A stretch of 62,692 nucleotides of DNA from a bacterium (GCA_018816105.1 JAHIWE010000023.1:1-62692), one strand, 5' to 3'; shown: positions 25,628-36,770, numbered from the stretch's first letter. A program made the numbers and translations. The notes: a model not told the origin generated them from the letters alone.

Positions 25628-25846
25628 TTATTGACACACCCCTGTGTCTTTTAGCATCTCTTTTATTTTTTTACATTTATTATTGTCAATATATAAATTT
25701 AACCATGATTCTACCCAATAAGGTACGTTTCTACCATTGTTTCCCCATGAATTTACACTTTGATATTTTAATCCTAAATGCTCAGAAAATGTGCGTTTAT
25801 TAAAATTTGCTTTTTTTAATAGTAATTTAAAATTATCTTTTTCCAT
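25628..25846 (-). CDS. Small HTH protein upstream of thiD
   Basis: The 72-aa protein has a phage-repressor-like HTH: FKLLLKKANFNKRTFSEHLGLKYQSVNSWG, where HLGLKYQSV would be turn plus recognition helix. A C-terminal CKKIKEMLKDTGVCQ follows. The GGAGTGAG site precedes its ATG. It is divergent from a 37-aa gene, and the gap between them contains a pair of 15-bp direct repeats and a 9-bp inverted repeat, likely its own operators (inference). Link to thiD may be only positional. Confidence 0.6.
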   Translation of the reverse strand: MEKDNFKLLLKKANFNKRTFSEHLGLKYQSVNSWGNNGRNVPYWVESWLNLYIDNNKCKKIKEMLKDTGVCQ

Positions 25847-25863
25847 CTCACTCCGCCATTAAA

Positions 25864-25910
25864 TATGCAAAAGTATATCATAAAATATAAAATAATATGT
25901 AAAAGTATAT
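25864..25910. repeat. Pair of 15-bp direct repeats, possible operator
   Basis: TATGCAAAAGTATAT (25864-25878) and TATGTAAAAGTATAT (25896-25910) differ at one base and are 32 bases apart, about three helical turns. They lie between the divergent small HTH gene and the 37-aa gene, overlapping the likely promoter of both. Confidence 0.55.
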
Positions 25911-25917
25911 AATTTAA

Positions 25918-25950
25918 GAACATTATTATGAAAAATTTAATATAATGTTC
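25918..25950. promoter_or_regulatory. 9-bp inverted repeat upstream of the 37-aa gene
   Basis: GAACATTAT (25918-25926) and ATAATGTTC (25942-25950) are perfectly complementary with a 15-nt spacer. The right arm contains the sequence just upstream of the ribosome site of the 37-aa gene, so it could act as operator or as a leader hairpin. Confidence 0.45.
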
Positions 25951-25973
25951 CTAGAAAAATCAAGGAAAATAAA

Positions 25974-26087
25974 ATGAAAATTAAAGCATTTTTAACAAGT
26001 GGTAGATTTAAAATTATTAATGTGTTTAAGATTGATGATATGAAGTCTATAACTGCAGTTTATCCGCGATGGGAATATGTTTTATAG
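25974..26087 (+). CDS. Small hypothetical protein, 37 aa
   Basis: The ORF has a strong AAGGAAAATAAA ribosome site before ATG and ends in TAG. The product starts MKIKAFLTSGRFKII and ends AVYPRWEYVL; it is basic, with alternating hydrophobic residues and no Cys. I recognise no family. Its position opposite a small HTH gene with shared repeats suggests a regulated pair. It is too short to score as coding by composition alone. Confidence 0.5.
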   Translation: MKIKAFLTSGRFKIINVFKIDDMKSITAVYPRWEYVL

Positions 26088-26140
26088 AATTTTTTAGAAA
26101 TATTGAATTTTAGAAAGATATAACAGTCTATAGGTTATGG

Positions 26141-26422
26141 CTAGTATCTAGCCATAATTTCTATTAAGTGAAAACCAAATTGGGTTTTAATTGGTCCATG
26201 GATTTTATTTAAATCTTGTGAAAAAATCACATTATCAAACTCTTTTACCATATCACCTTTTTTAAAAGTACCTAAACTTCCACCTCTTTTAGAAGAAGGA
26301 CATTTCGAAAATTTTTTTGCAGCTTTCTCAAATGTAATTTCATTAGTAATTATCTCTTTTTTTAGTTTTCTTGCTAACTTTTCATTGTTTAAAAGTATGT
26401 GTCGAGCTGTTGCTTGTGGCAT
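26141..26422 (-). CDS. ppiC: Single-domain parvulin peptidyl-prolyl cis-trans isomerase
   Basis: The 93-aa protein is a complete stand-alone parvulin: TARHILLNNEKLARKL, FEKAAKKFSKCPSSKRGGSLGTFKKGDMVKEFD and KTQFGFHLIEIMARY. These include the catalytic His/Cys-type pocket (ARHIL, CPS, FGFHLI). Such PpiC-type proteins are cytoplasmic and speed proline isomerisation in folding. AAGG precedes the ATG. The neighbours are unrelated. Confidence 0.93.
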   Translation of the reverse strand: MPQATARHILLNNEKLARKLKKEIITNEITFEKAAKKFSKCPSSKRGGSLGTFKKGDMVKEFDNVIFSQDLNKIHGPIKTQFGFHLIEIMARY

Positions 26423-26532
26423 TTTGAACCTTATTTTTCTTTTATTTTATCAAATATGCTTTGAAATTTCCTTGATTATGAATTCATTAATAGTTAAATG
26501 ATAGAATAAGAAAAACAAAAATTGGGAAAATC

Positions 26533-26847
26533 ATGGGAATAAAAGATACATTAAAAGAAAATTCAAATAAATTATTAAGCCTTGCTAGTGAAAATGCCAC
26601 AAAAGCTTTTGATTATCCAAAAATAAAAAGTAAACAATTAAAAGATGCAGTAAATGCAAAAATAAGAGAAAAAGCAGTTCTTGCTACGAAAGCTAGACTT
26701 GTTGAAAACTATAAAACATTTGATGATTATACAGATGAACAACTAGAAATCATAATTGCAGATGAAGAGAGAAAAATTGTTGATGATTTAAAAACAAAAT
26801 CTTTAGTTGTGGCACTTGCAGCTTTAGGTTTAAACTTTTTTGTTTAG
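26533..26847 (+). CDS. Hypothetical protein with hydrophobic C-terminus
   Basis: The 104-aa protein is mostly helical and charged, with a short hydrophobic C-terminal segment (SLVVALAALGLNFFV) that could insert in the membrane or pack on a partner. I do not recognise the family. It precedes a membrane protein gene by 9 bases, so the two are likely an operon. Confidence 0.6.
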   Translation: MGIKDTLKENSNKLLSLASENATKAFDYPKIKSKQLKDAVNAKIREKAVLATKARLVENYKTFDDYTDEQLEIIIADEERKIVDDLKTKSLVVALAALGLNFFV

Positions 26848-26856
26848 GAATAAAGA

Positions 26857-27264
26857 ATGTTTAAACAAGTAAAATCGGCACTATTTTGGTACTATTTATT
26901 TAAATTTAGAAGAAGGGTTATATTAATCGTTTTACTATTAATTGTTGCATTGTTTGCAAATGCTATTTATGGTGATGTGGTTGAATATTTAAAGTTAAAA
27001 GATAAATTAGTATTTTTAGAGATGGCACTTATTTCAAAATGGGCTATTATAATTTTTAACATAGTTTTTTCTGTTTATTTACTTTTGACAATGTTTAAAA
27101 ATGAAGAGGAACAATCTTCTAAAAAACAAAATAAAAAAGAAGAAACAAAAAGAAAAGAGCAAACTAAAGAGAGTAAAAAAGAGGAAAAATTTACTGCAAG
27201 AGAAAAAGAGTTTTTATATAAAAAGAAACTTCGATCTCAAGCTGATTTATTAGTAGACAAATAG
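26857..27264 (+). CDS. Two-helix membrane protein with charged coiled C-terminus
   Basis: Two membrane helices (about residues 18-39 and 62-82) are followed by a highly charged Lys/Glu tail (about 85-135) likely to be helical and cytoplasmic. No family is recognised. The last codons and stop lie inside a 15-bp hairpin shared with the convergent mscS gene. Confidence 0.6.
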   Translation: MFKQVKSALFWYYLFKFRRRVILIVLLLIVALFANAIYGDVVEYLKLKDKLVFLEMALISKWAIIIFNIVFSVYLLLTMFKNEEEQSSKKQNKKEETKRKEQTKESKKEEKFTAREKEFLYKKKLRSQADLLVDK

Positions 27265-27303
27265 AAGATTAACTTAAATCTTCTATTTGTCCATCTTTTT
27301 TTA
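27256..27303 (+). terminator. Terminator overlapping two convergent stop codons
   Basis: GACAAATAGAAGATT (27256-27270) and AATCTTCTATTTGTC (27277-27291) form a perfect 15-bp stem with loop AACTTA, followed by CATCTTTTTTT on the plus strand. The stop codons of both convergent genes lie within it. The minus side lacks a U run. Confidence 0.75.
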
Positions 27304-29152
27304 AATGAATCATTTGAGTAGGGTAAGCAAATTCACAATTGTTTTTTTCTACTAGTTTTGCTATTTCTATCATTACATCCTCTTTTGTCTCAAGCCAATC
27401 TTCCCATACAGGACTTCTTGAGAAACAATAAACTAAAATATTTATTGAAAATGCTCCAAACTCATCAACATAAACTAAAAGTGTATTTTTAACACCATCT
27501 AAATCTTCCATTTTAATTGCTTCAAAGGCTTTTGTTCTTGAAATATTGATATTTTTATTAGTTGCAATTTTTGGATGAGAAAGAAGCATATCAAAAATAT
27601 CATTTTTTAAATTTACAATATCTTCCATTTTGTTTTCATATGTTAGTCCAATTGACATTTTTATTCTTCTACCGATTATTCTTTTTGACCAGTTTAAAAT
27701 ATGAGCATTTGCAATTTGTGAGTTTGGAACTGTAATCATTGCATTATCAAAAGTTCTAATTCTTGTAGTTCTCATTCTAATATCAACAACAGTTCCTTCA
27801 AAATCATCTGTTTTAATCCAATCACCTTGAGAAAATGAGTTATCAGTCATAATATTTAAAGATGCAAAGAAGTTAGCAAGGGTATCTTTTGCAGCAAGTG
27901 CAATGGCAATACCCCCAACTCCAAGTGATGCAGCGATTGCTTTTACATCAATTCCAAGTTGGGTAAATAAAAATAGAATTACAACTAATATAAGTAGAAC
28001 TTTGATGATTTTTAGTATAAAAACAATCATCTCTTTTCTAACATTTTGATATTTTTCAAGTAAATTCTGAGCATAAATTGTAATACTATTATTTAAAGTA
28101 GCATAAATAGCCCATGTTAATAAAGCCATATATAGAGTATTTATCCATGGCATAATTTGATTTATTAATATTTGATCTTTTATTAAAATAAAAATAGAGA
28201 TTTGAATAGAAAAAAGATATAAACTATAAATCAGTGGTGAACTAATGGCATCTTTTAAATAATAAAGAACACTTTCTTCAAGTATTGTTTCTTTTTTTAT
28301 AAATATTTTTGAAATAAAATTTATAATAATTGTTAATAAATATCTATTGATTAATCTAAAAAATAGAATTATTAGTAAAACAACAGCTATTTCTCCAAGA
28401 GAAAAATTTAAATGATAAGAGGTTAGTGATGATAAAAAAGAAATACCTTTTATATTATCAATTGTATTTATCATATATTTTAAATTAAATTCATCAATAA
28501 GAAAATTTGATGCTCTAAATTTTTGTATATTTGAATATAAATATTGAAGAATAAAAAGCTGAGTATGTTTTTGATTGTAAAATGCTATATAATTTTCTGT
28601 AAATTCAGTTGATACTTTACTCGTACTTTTTGATTCAGTTTCATAAATAAGAGTATATTCATCTAACTTGAAATCTTGAATTGATTTTATATTATTTTGT
28701 AAAAGCTCTTGAAAGTATTGTTTATTTTTGAACTCTTGTTTTGCTAAAATTATCTCTTTTAGGGTATTTTCGTAAGCTGCTCTTTCTTTTAAATAAGCAA
28801 CTCTTAATTCATCTCTTTTTGCTGCAAGTGAATTATTTTGTATATTGTTAGCATTTATTCTATTTGATAAAAATAAAATTTCATTATCATAATAACTCTT
28901 TTCAGGAAGTGTAGTTAAATATATTTCTTTATTTATATTATCAATTATTTCATCAACTAATTTTTTTTGAGCATTAATCTGATCTTCTATTGTTTGGTTA
29001 TTATCTTCAATTATTACTTGCTCAACAGGTTTATTTGTAGTGGTATCTTCTTTTGAGATTAGTTTAATAGGAGTTGTTGGAATATTGTCTGAGAATAGAA
29101 ATATTGGAATTATTAAAATAATAAAAATTTTTAATAAAAATTTATGAAGCAT
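27269..29152 (-). CDS. Mechanosensitive ion channel of the MscS family
   Basis: A signal-like N-terminus and a helical periplasmic region (to about 230) precede five or so membrane helices and the MscS core. The pore helix is ALAASLGVGGIAIALAAKDTLANFF-like (around 410-435), followed by the beta domain FSQGDWIKTDDFEGTVVDIRMRTTRIRTFDNAMITVPNSQ. At 627 aa it is a larger, YnaI/YbdG-like member rather than minimal MscS. Such channels release solutes on membrane tension. It is monocistronic. Confidence 0.9.
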   Translation of the reverse strand: MLHKFLLKIFIILIIPIFLFSDNIPTTPIKLISKEDTTTNKPVEQVIIEDNNQTIEDQINAQKKLVDEIIDNINKEIYLTTLPEKSYYDNEILFLSNRINANNIQNNSLAAKRDELRVAYLKERAAYENTLKEIILAKQEFKNKQYFQELLQNNIKSIQDFKLDEYTLIYETESKSTSKVSTEFTENYIAFYNQKHTQLFILQYLYSNIQKFRASNFLIDEFNLKYMINTIDNIKGISFLSSLTSYHLNFSLGEIAVVLLIILFFRLINRYLLTIIINFISKIFIKKETILEESVLYYLKDAISSPLIYSLYLFSIQISIFILIKDQILINQIMPWINTLYMALLTWAIYATLNNSITIYAQNLLEKYQNVRKEMIVFILKIIKVLLILVVILFLFTQLGIDVKAIAASLGVGGIAIALAAKDTLANFFASLNIMTDNSFSQGDWIKTDDFEGTVVDIRMRTTRIRTFDNAMITVPNSQIANAHILNWSKRIIGRRIKMSIGLTYENKMEDIVNLKNDIFDMLLSHPKIATNKNINISRTKAFEAIKMEDLDGVKNTLLVYVDEFGAFSINILVYCFSRSPVWEDWLETKEDVMIEIAKLVEKNNCEFAYPTQMIHLKKDGQIEDLS

Positions 29153-29212
29153 TTAGTTTTCCTCTGTTAGATTTTATTATTGGTGTTTATATTGTTATTA
29201 GATTTATTAACA

Positions 29213-29626
29213 TTACATTTTGAAGGTTTGATTATTAAACTTATCTAGAGTTGTACTTTTATACATTTCTCTTATTGAATCTCTTGGAATAAAACACTCA
29301 TCATGTAAAACACATTTATTGTTTTTATCACATTTCCCAATACCTAGAATACATTTTGTTTCATCATCTACATCTTTGAAAGACTCTATAATATCAAATA
29401 TAGTTATTTCACTTGAAGGTCTAGATAGCTCATATCCTCCTTCTCTTCCTCTTATTGAATTGATAAAATTTGATTTTGCTAAGTCAGTCATGATTTTTGT
29501 TAAAAATTTATAAGGGATATCTAATACATCTGATAGTTCTTTTGCAGTATATAACTTATCTTTACCATTTTTAGATATATAAACGAGTACTCTAATAGCA
29601 TATTGCGTAGTAGTATGTAAAAGCAT
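29213..29626 (-). CDS. Rrf2 family iron-sulfur regulator, NsrR-like
   Basis: The 137-aa protein has the Rrf2 winged helix (TTQYAIRVLVYISKNG, LSDVLDIPYKFLTKIMTDLAKSNFI, SIRGREGGYELSRP) and the cluster region with Cys92, Cys99 and Cys105, plus Cys111. The spacing fits an [Fe-S] sensor such as NsrR. It is divergent from norCBDQ, and two similar palindromes lie between them, so it probably represses the nitric oxide reductase operon until NO destroys its cluster. NsrR is inferred from context; IscR or another Rrf2 member is possible. Confidence 0.82.
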   Translation of the reverse strand: MLLHTTTQYAIRVLVYISKNGKDKLYTAKELSDVLDIPYKFLTKIMTDLAKSNFINSIRGREGGYELSRPSSEITIFDIIESFKDVDDETKCILGIGKCDKNNKCVLHDECFIPRDSIREMYKSTTLDKFNNQTFKM

Positions 29627-29740
29627 GATTCTCCTTTAGTAAAGGTCATTCTACATAAATAATAATTAAAACAAAATCTTATAAGTTAAAAGTAATAAAT
29701 TATTATTCTACCTATTTATAGTAATTAATTATTTTAATAT

Positions 29741-29756
29741 ACTACTTTAAGGTAGT
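29741..29756. promoter_or_regulatory. Palindrome 1 upstream of norC, candidate NsrR/Rrf2 operator
   Basis: ACTACTTTAAGGTAGT is an imperfect palindrome (ACTAC...GTAGT), flanked by AT-rich sequence. A second copy is 46 bases downstream. Both are between the Rrf2 gene and norC. Confidence 0.6.
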
Positions 29757-29786
29757 ATTAAAATTTACAAGTTATAATTCGAAAAT

Positions 29787-29802
29787 ACTACTTCAAGGTA
29801 GA
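29787..29802. promoter_or_regulatory. Palindrome 2 upstream of norC, candidate NsrR/Rrf2 operator
   Basis: ACTACTTCAAGGTAGA repeats site 1 with two changes; the shared flanks extend the match (ATACTACTT and AAGGTAG, then ATTAAAA). It ends 20 bases before the norC ATG, where a repressor would block the ribosome site or early transcription. Confidence 0.6.
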
Positions 29803-29822
29803 ATTAAAAAGAAGGAGATAAA

Positions 29823-31657
<1,835 letters not shown>

Positions 31658-31678
31658 CAAAATAAGTAAAGGTTTAAT

Positions 31679-33457
31679 ATGGAAGAGCATATCGGTAAAG
31701 TTTGGCATAAGTACATCAGTAAAAAAGCAATAAAAAGTTACGATGAACAAAAAGTATACTTCCAAGATTTAAAAAAAAGTCTAAAGATTTTTTATCACCT
31801 TTTAGGAGGTGATAAAGCAAAAGATATTCTAATTACTGATAAGCGTCCAATATTTAAACAAAGAACTTTAATAGAAAAAGTTTCAGGGGTAGGTAAAAGT
31901 TTTTTTCTTCCTTGGCAGGATGAAAAAGCTCTTTATCTTCCTGCTTCATTATCTTGTTTTTCAAAAAAACAAGATAATGAAATGCTTTACTTTTGGGTAG
32001 TTGCTATGATGAGTAAAACAATAATTAAACAAAACAATTTAATAAGTCAAAATATAAAAAATACCAATGAATTATTAAATACTTACGAAGGATTTAATAG
32101 TTTTTACAAAAGATGCTCAAATGAACTATTTGAAAATCATGAAGAGTTGTCATTTATTAAGTCTTTAGATGAAAAAGATTTAAAAAATGAAACAACAAAT
32201 ATTCAGCCTTTTTATATGTGGATATATCCTGCTTTAAATTCTAAAAAAATACTTGAAGATTTTGAAGATGATGAAGAACTTGAGGGAGTAAAAAAAGATC
32301 CTTCTAAAACTGAAACACTTCAAATGAAAAAACAAGTAAATAAAATGGATGATAAGAAAAAAACAGATGGTTTACTGATGTTTTTACCTGATAGTATTAT
32401 GAGTATTTTAGAGCAAGTGAATGTAGATAGAAGTGAAGATGATAGTTTTGATGAAGATGCTTTATATAATGCAGAAGATTTAGATGAAATCACTCTTGGG
32501 AGAAAAAAGGCAAATCTAAATGCTAGAATAAAAATGGACTTAGATATTTCATCAAATTCACAAGAAGAATTTCCAATAGGAAAAGGTTTTTTCTTAGATG
32601 AATGGGATTATAAAAAAAATGCTTATTTAATAAATTATGTAAAAATAAAACCAATTATCACAACAAATATACAAGCAATACAAATACCAAAAAGATTAAC
32701 AAAAATAGTTAAAAGAGTTCAAAGTGAACTAGATTTAATGGAACTAGATAGAATCAAAAAAACAAATCTATCCTATGGTGATGAGGTAAATATTGATTCT
32801 TGGATTGATTATCAAGGCCACCAAAATAAAGAAGGTCATAATCAAAAATTTTTTGAAACATTTGAGAAAAAAACAAGAGATATGAGTACTTTGATTTTAG
32901 CTGATGTCTCTTTATCAACAGAAGCTGGAATTACATCTGAAATTAGGGTAATTGATATGATTAAAGATGGTCTTATGGTATTTTCTGAAGCATTAGAAAG
33001 ACTAGAAGATAGATTTGCTATTTATGCTTTTTCAAGTTTAAAAAACACAAATGTTCGTTTTCATATTATTAAAAACTTCAAAGAAAAATATTCAAATTTA
33101 ATCTTAGGAAGAATAGATGCAATTAAACCAGGTTATTACACAAGACTAGGTGCTGCAATTAGAGAATCTGCAAAGATTTTGAATAATCAAAAAAGTGCTA
33201 ATAAACTGCTTTTAATAGTAAGTGATGGTAAACCAAATGATGTGGATAGATATGATGGAAGATATGGAATTGAAGATACAAAAAAAGCAATCATGGAAGC
33301 AAAGAAAAAAGGAATTACTCCTTTTTGTGTAACTATTGATTTAGAAGCAAAAGATTATTTAACACATCTTTTTGGTAAAAATGGTTTTGTAGTAATTCGT
33401 GATACGAAAAAACTACCAAAAGTTTTACCAGAAATATATATGAATTTAACCAAATAA
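31679..33457 (+). CDS. norD: Nitric oxide reductase activation protein NorD
   Basis: NorD is a large cytoplasmic von Willebrand A domain protein that, with the AAA+ protein NorQ, inserts the non-heme iron in NorB. The C-terminal VWA domain shows the MIDAS motif LADVSLSTEAG, then LGRIDAIKPGYYTRLGAAIR and LLIVSDGKPND. The N-terminal 380 residues are the variable NorD-type region, rich in acidic residues at about 195-290. 592 aa is in the normal range. It is the third gene; norD here precedes norQ, unlike the more usual norQ-norD order. Confidence 0.9.
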   Translation: MEEHIGKVWHKYISKKAIKSYDEQKVYFQDLKKSLKIFYHLLGGDKAKDILITDKRPIFKQRTLIEKVSGVGKSFFLPWQDEKALYLPASLSCFSKKQDNEMLYFWVVAMMSKTIIKQNNLISQNIKNTNELLNTYEGFNSFYKRCSNELFENHEELSFIKSLDEKDLKNETTNIQPFYMWIYPALNSKKILEDFEDDEELEGVKKDPSKTETLQMKKQVNKMDDKKKTDGLLMFLPDSIMSILEQVNVDRSEDDSFDEDALYNAEDLDEITLGRKKANLNARIKMDLDISSNSQEEFPIGKGFFLDEWDYKKNAYLINYVKIKPIITTNIQAIQIPKRLTKIVKRVQSELDLMELDRIKKTNLSYGDEVNIDSWIDYQGHQNKEGHNQKFFETFEKKTRDMSTLILADVSLSTEAGITSEIRVIDMIKDGLMVFSEALERLEDRFAIYAFSSLKNTNVRFHIIKNFKEKYSNLILGRIDAIKPGYYTRLGAAIRESAKILNNQKSANKLLLIVSDGKPNDVDRYDGRYGIEDTKKAIMEAKKKGITPFCVTIDLEAKDYLTHLFGKNGFVVIRDTKKLPKVLPEIYMNLTK

Positions 33458-33485
33458 AAATCAAAAGTAAAAATGAAGGACAAAT

Positions 33486-34268
33486 ATGACAAATAATACA
33501 TACTATTTAGAACAAAAAAATGAAGTAGAACTTTTTTTAGCAGCAGCAAATATGAACTTACCAATATTAATCAAAGGCCCAACAGGATGTGGGAAAACGA
33601 GATTTATTGAAGCCATGGGTGAAAAACTCAATAGAAAAGTTTATACAGTGATTTGCCATGATGATTTAAGTGCAGCTGATTTACTTGGACGACATCTTAT
33701 AAATGAAAATGGAACATTTTGGCAAGATGGCCCTTTGACAAAAGCAGTTAGAGAAGGTGGTATATGCTACCTAGATGAGATTATTGAAGCTAGAAAAGAT
33801 ACTACTGTTATTTTACATTCCCTTGCTGATTATAGAAGGGTTTTACCAATAGATAGAACAGGAGAGTTAATTGAAGCTCATCCTGATTTTATGCTTGTTG
33901 TGTCGTATAATCCTGGATATCAAAATGTATTAAAAGGAATGAAACCAAGTACAAAACAAAGGTTTATTTCACTTAGTTTTGATTACCCAAAAGCAGAAAT
34001 AGAAAAAGAAATTATAATAAAAGAAAGTGGAATAGATGAATCAACTGCTTTAAAACTTGTGACCATTGCAGGTGAAATTAGACAATTAACAGATAGTGAT
34101 ATTCAAGAAGCAGTATCAACTAGACTTTTAGTTTATGCTGCAAAACTTATGAGTAAAGGTTTTGATAAAAGAGAAGCTTGTTTACACTCTATTGTAGAAT
34201 CACTTAGTGATGAAGAAGAGGTTTTAGATGTTTTAGAAAAACTAGTAAATTTACACTTTCCTAAATAG
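33486..34268 (+). CDS. norQ: AAA+ ATPase NorQ (CbbQ/NirQ/NorQ family)
   Basis: NorQ is the MoxR-related ATPase partner of NorD. Walker A is KGPTGCGKTRFIE, Walker B GICYLDEIIEAR, then DFMLVVSYNPGYQ and KPSTKQRFISLSFDYP (arginine finger region). The family-specific C-terminal region follows, with VSTRLLVYAAKLM. 260 aa is normal. AAGGACAAAT precedes ATG. It ends the operon; tRNA-Leu lies beyond on the other strand. Confidence 0.94.
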   Translation: MTNNTYYLEQKNEVELFLAAANMNLPILIKGPTGCGKTRFIEAMGEKLNRKVYTVICHDDLSAADLLGRHLINENGTFWQDGPLTKAVREGGICYLDEIIEARKDTTVILHSLADYRRVLPIDRTGELIEAHPDFMLVVSYNPGYQNVLKGMKPSTKQRFISLSFDYPKAEIEKEIIIKESGIDESTALKLVTIAGEIRQLTDSDIQEAVSTRLLVYAAKLMSKGFDKREACLHSIVESLSDEEEVLDVLEKLVNLHFPK

Positions 34269-34343
34269 TATAGATTAAATAAAAAAGAGATCTTTTTAAG
34301 GTTAATTTCGAATTTACAGGAATAATATCTAATAGTTAATACG

Positions 34344-34428
34344 TGGTGCGGATAGCGAGATTTGAACTCGCACACCCGTGGGGCACTACCACCTCAAGGT
34401 AGCGTGTCTACCGTTCCACCATATCCGC
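34344..34428 (-). tRNA. tRNA-Leu (anticodon GAG)
   Basis: On the minus strand the acceptor GCGGATA pairs with TATCCGC, with discriminator A and an encoded CCA (TGG at 34344-34346 of the plus strand). The anticodon loop TTGAGGT carries GAG, and the long variable arm (about 14 nt, GCCCCACGGGTGT region) is the class II mark of tRNA-Leu. It reads CTC/CTT codons. Confidence 0.95.
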
Positions 34429-34546
34429 ATATTTATTTATAAGCATTTACTTCTAAGGCTTTGAAAATAAGGTTGAAATGTTACTATCATAATACTTCAT
34501 CTAAGATTAAGTATTATGATGAGCTTTTTGCAAAAAAAGTTGAGGT

Positions 34547-36670
34547 TTATTTGTTTCTAAACTCTTTTTCATTTACTGTTTCAAGGATTTTTTTTGCAAT
34601 ATTTGAGGTATTAATAGCAATATCTTGAGTTTGTGTGGCAATTGATGCATTGTTTTGTGTTTGTCTATCTAATCTATTTACTACATCATTTATTTGTTCT
34701 ATACTTGTTTTTTGTTCATTTGAAGAGACTGAAATATCATGAATAACTTCTGTTGTTTTAGCGATATTTTCTTTTAGTTTTATATAACCTTTTATCATAT
34801 CATCAGCAATTTTTTTACCACTGTTAGTTTTATTTGTTGCATTTTCAACCAAATCTTTTATTTCTCGTGCAGCCTCTGCACTTCGTGAAGCTAAATTTCG
34901 AACTTCTTGTGCAACTACTGCAAATCCACGTCCTGCTTCACCAGCAGTTGCAGCTTCTACAGCTGCATTTAAAGATAAAATATTTGTTTGAAAAGCAATT
35001 TGATCAATAATACTTATTGCATCTGCTATTGCTTTTGTTTGCTCATTTATTGAATCCATTGAATCAACTGTAATGCTAGCTAAATTTTGGCCTTCTTCTA
35101 TTGAGCTTGATAGTTCTTTTGAATGACTTGCCATTGTTGAAATTCTTTGGGTATTATTTATTACTGTACTTGTAATTTCTTCTAAAGCAGCTGCTGTTTC
35201 TTCTAAAGATACAGCTGTTTCATTTGAAGATTTATTTAATGTATTAACATTTTCTAATAATACTTTTGAGCTTTTATCTAGTGTCAATCCATTTGTTTTA
35301 TTTTCTAATAGCATTTGATTAATAATATTTGATAAATTATTTAGTCCTTTTGCAACATTTCCACTTGGATTTGGAATTTCATCAACAAAGTTTAATTGAG
35401 CATATTTCTCAAGTGATGATAAGATTACATTTATATCTTCATTTACATTGTTTTTAATTGTAACAATCATATCATTTAAGATATTTTTTAATTCATCTAA
35501 AGAAGAATTTGATGTTTTAGATATTATTTGAGAATTTAAATTACCTGATTTTACTTTATTTACAATCTCTTTAACTTCTTCAATAAGATGTTTATCTTGA
35601 TCTAAATTCTTAGCAATTATTTCCATTTGCTTGTCAATTTCTGCTGCCATATTACCAAACTCATCATTTGTATTGATATTTAATTTATTAATATTTTTTT
35701 CTTCACCTTTTAAATATTTGAAGAAAAAATTCAATCCATTTTCAAGAGTTTTTAGCGGAACTAAGATTTTAATAAGAGCAAAAAATAAAATACTTAAAAT
35801 GATAATAAGTAATACAAGATACAAAAATACTTCTTTTAGTAAATTTTCATTCATTTTTTTTGATAATGTATTTTTATCTAATTGGATTATTAACTTCCAA
35901 TTTGTGATAGGAACATTACTATAAGCGATTAGTTGTAAATTGTCATTGTCCAAAGCTTCTGCAAAATGTAAACTATTATCACTTTTGATTTGTTCATAAA
36001 CTTTATTTTGAATATTAAATTGTTTATCATCTTTATGTATAATAGTTTTGCCATTTTCATCAATAAGATAAGCAAATCCTTCCTCATCAAGAGAAATATT
36101 TAAAATGGTACTTACAACTGTATCAAGGGCAATATCTGAGCCAATAACTCCAAGAACTTTTCCATCTTTTTTTATAGGTGCAGATACTGATATAACTAAT
36201 TTTTTTGTTGAAAAATCAATATATGGTTCACTAACTCCTGCTTTATTTTCATCAATAGCTTTTTTATACCAAGGTCTAGCTCTTGAATCATAATCATGGG
36301 TTTGAGGTGTTCTGAAAGTTCCATCAAATTGTAAGAAATTACCATTGTCTTGAATTCCTAAATATAATCCTGAAAAATTACCAGCTAGATTTCCTAAACG
36401 TAATTTATTAATTATTTCACTATTTTTTACATCTAAAGGTAATGTAGATACCTCCTGTGCTACTGCTTCAACTATATCTATTTTAGATTGTAGATAATTA
36501 TTAATTAATTTTGATGTTTCTTTTACTAGGTTTAGCTCTTTTTGTTTTATTAGATTATATTCTGAATTGTAGTTGTTATAGGCATTGTAAAAACCTAATA
36601 TAATAAATGAACATGAGATACTTATAAAAAGAAGTACTAATAATTTTGACTTTATACTATTTACTTGCAC
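34547..36670 (-). CDS. Methyl-accepting chemotaxis protein with dCache-type sensor domain
   Basis: An N-terminal helix (about 8-28) precedes a periplasmic double-Cache domain (about 40-275; [25 protein letters not shown] is typical), a second helix (about 283-306), HAMP-like linker and a cytoplasmic signalling hairpin. Its tip shows [21 protein letters not shown] and [20 protein letters not shown]. Ligands of dCache receptors include amino and organic acids; the specific one is not visible. The start is GTG at 36670 with AAAGGATTTACT upstream. It is monocistronic. Confidence 0.92.
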   Translation of the reverse strand: MQVNSIKSKLLVLLFISISCSFIILGFYNAYNNYNSEYNLIKQKELNLVKETSKLINNYLQSKIDIVEAVAQEVSTLPLDVKNSEIINKLRLGNLAGNFSGLYLGIQDNGNFLQFDGTFRTPQTHDYDSRARPWYKKAIDENKAGVSEPYIDFSTKKLVISVSAPIKKDGKVLGVIGSDIALDTVVSTILNISLDEEGFAYLIDENGKTIIHKDDKQFNIQNKVYEQIKSDNSLHFAEALDNDNLQLIAYSNVPITNWKLIIQLDKNTLSKKMNENLLKEVFLYLVLLIIILSILFFALIKILVPLKTLENGLNFFFKYLKGEEKNINKLNINTNDEFGNMAAEIDKQMEIIAKNLDQDKHLIEEVKEIVNKVKSGNLNSQIISKTSNSSLDELKNILNDMIVTIKNNVNEDINVILSSLEKYAQLNFVDEIPNPSGNVAKGLNNLSNIINQMLLENKTNGLTLDKSSKVLLENVNTLNKSSNETAVSLEETAAALEEITSTVINNTQRISTMASHSKELSSSIEEGQNLASITVDSMDSINEQTKAIADAISIIDQIAFQTNILSLNAAVEAATAGEAGRGFAVVAQEVRNLASRSAEAAREIKDLVENATNKTNSGKKIADDMIKGYIKLKENIAKTTEVIHDISVSSNEQKTSIEQINDVVNRLDRQTQNNASIATQTQDIAINTSNIAKKILETVNEKEFRNK

Positions 36671-36730
36671 AGTAAATCCTTTTGATTAAACTAAAAAGAT
36701 ACTATAACATAAGTCAGGGTTAAAAAAGTG

Positions 36731-36770
36731 TCTAAAAAAAAAGGTCAAGAAGAAAACTTCTTGACCTTTT
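36731..36770 (-). terminator. Strong terminator of atpE
   Basis: AAAAGGTCAAGAAG (36739-36752) pairs over 14 bp with CTTCTTGACCTTTT (36757-36770), loop AAAA. On the minus strand, downstream of atpE, it is followed by a run of eight U (AAAAAAAA at 36734-36742). It is also close upstream of the MCP gene. Confidence 0.85.

Noticed and set aside
34387-34404. A copy of the norC palindrome inside the tRNA-Leu gene (CCACCTCAAGGTAGCG)
   Set aside because: This is the anticodon stem and loop of the tRNA, so the similarity to ACTACTTCAAGGTAGA is coincidental.
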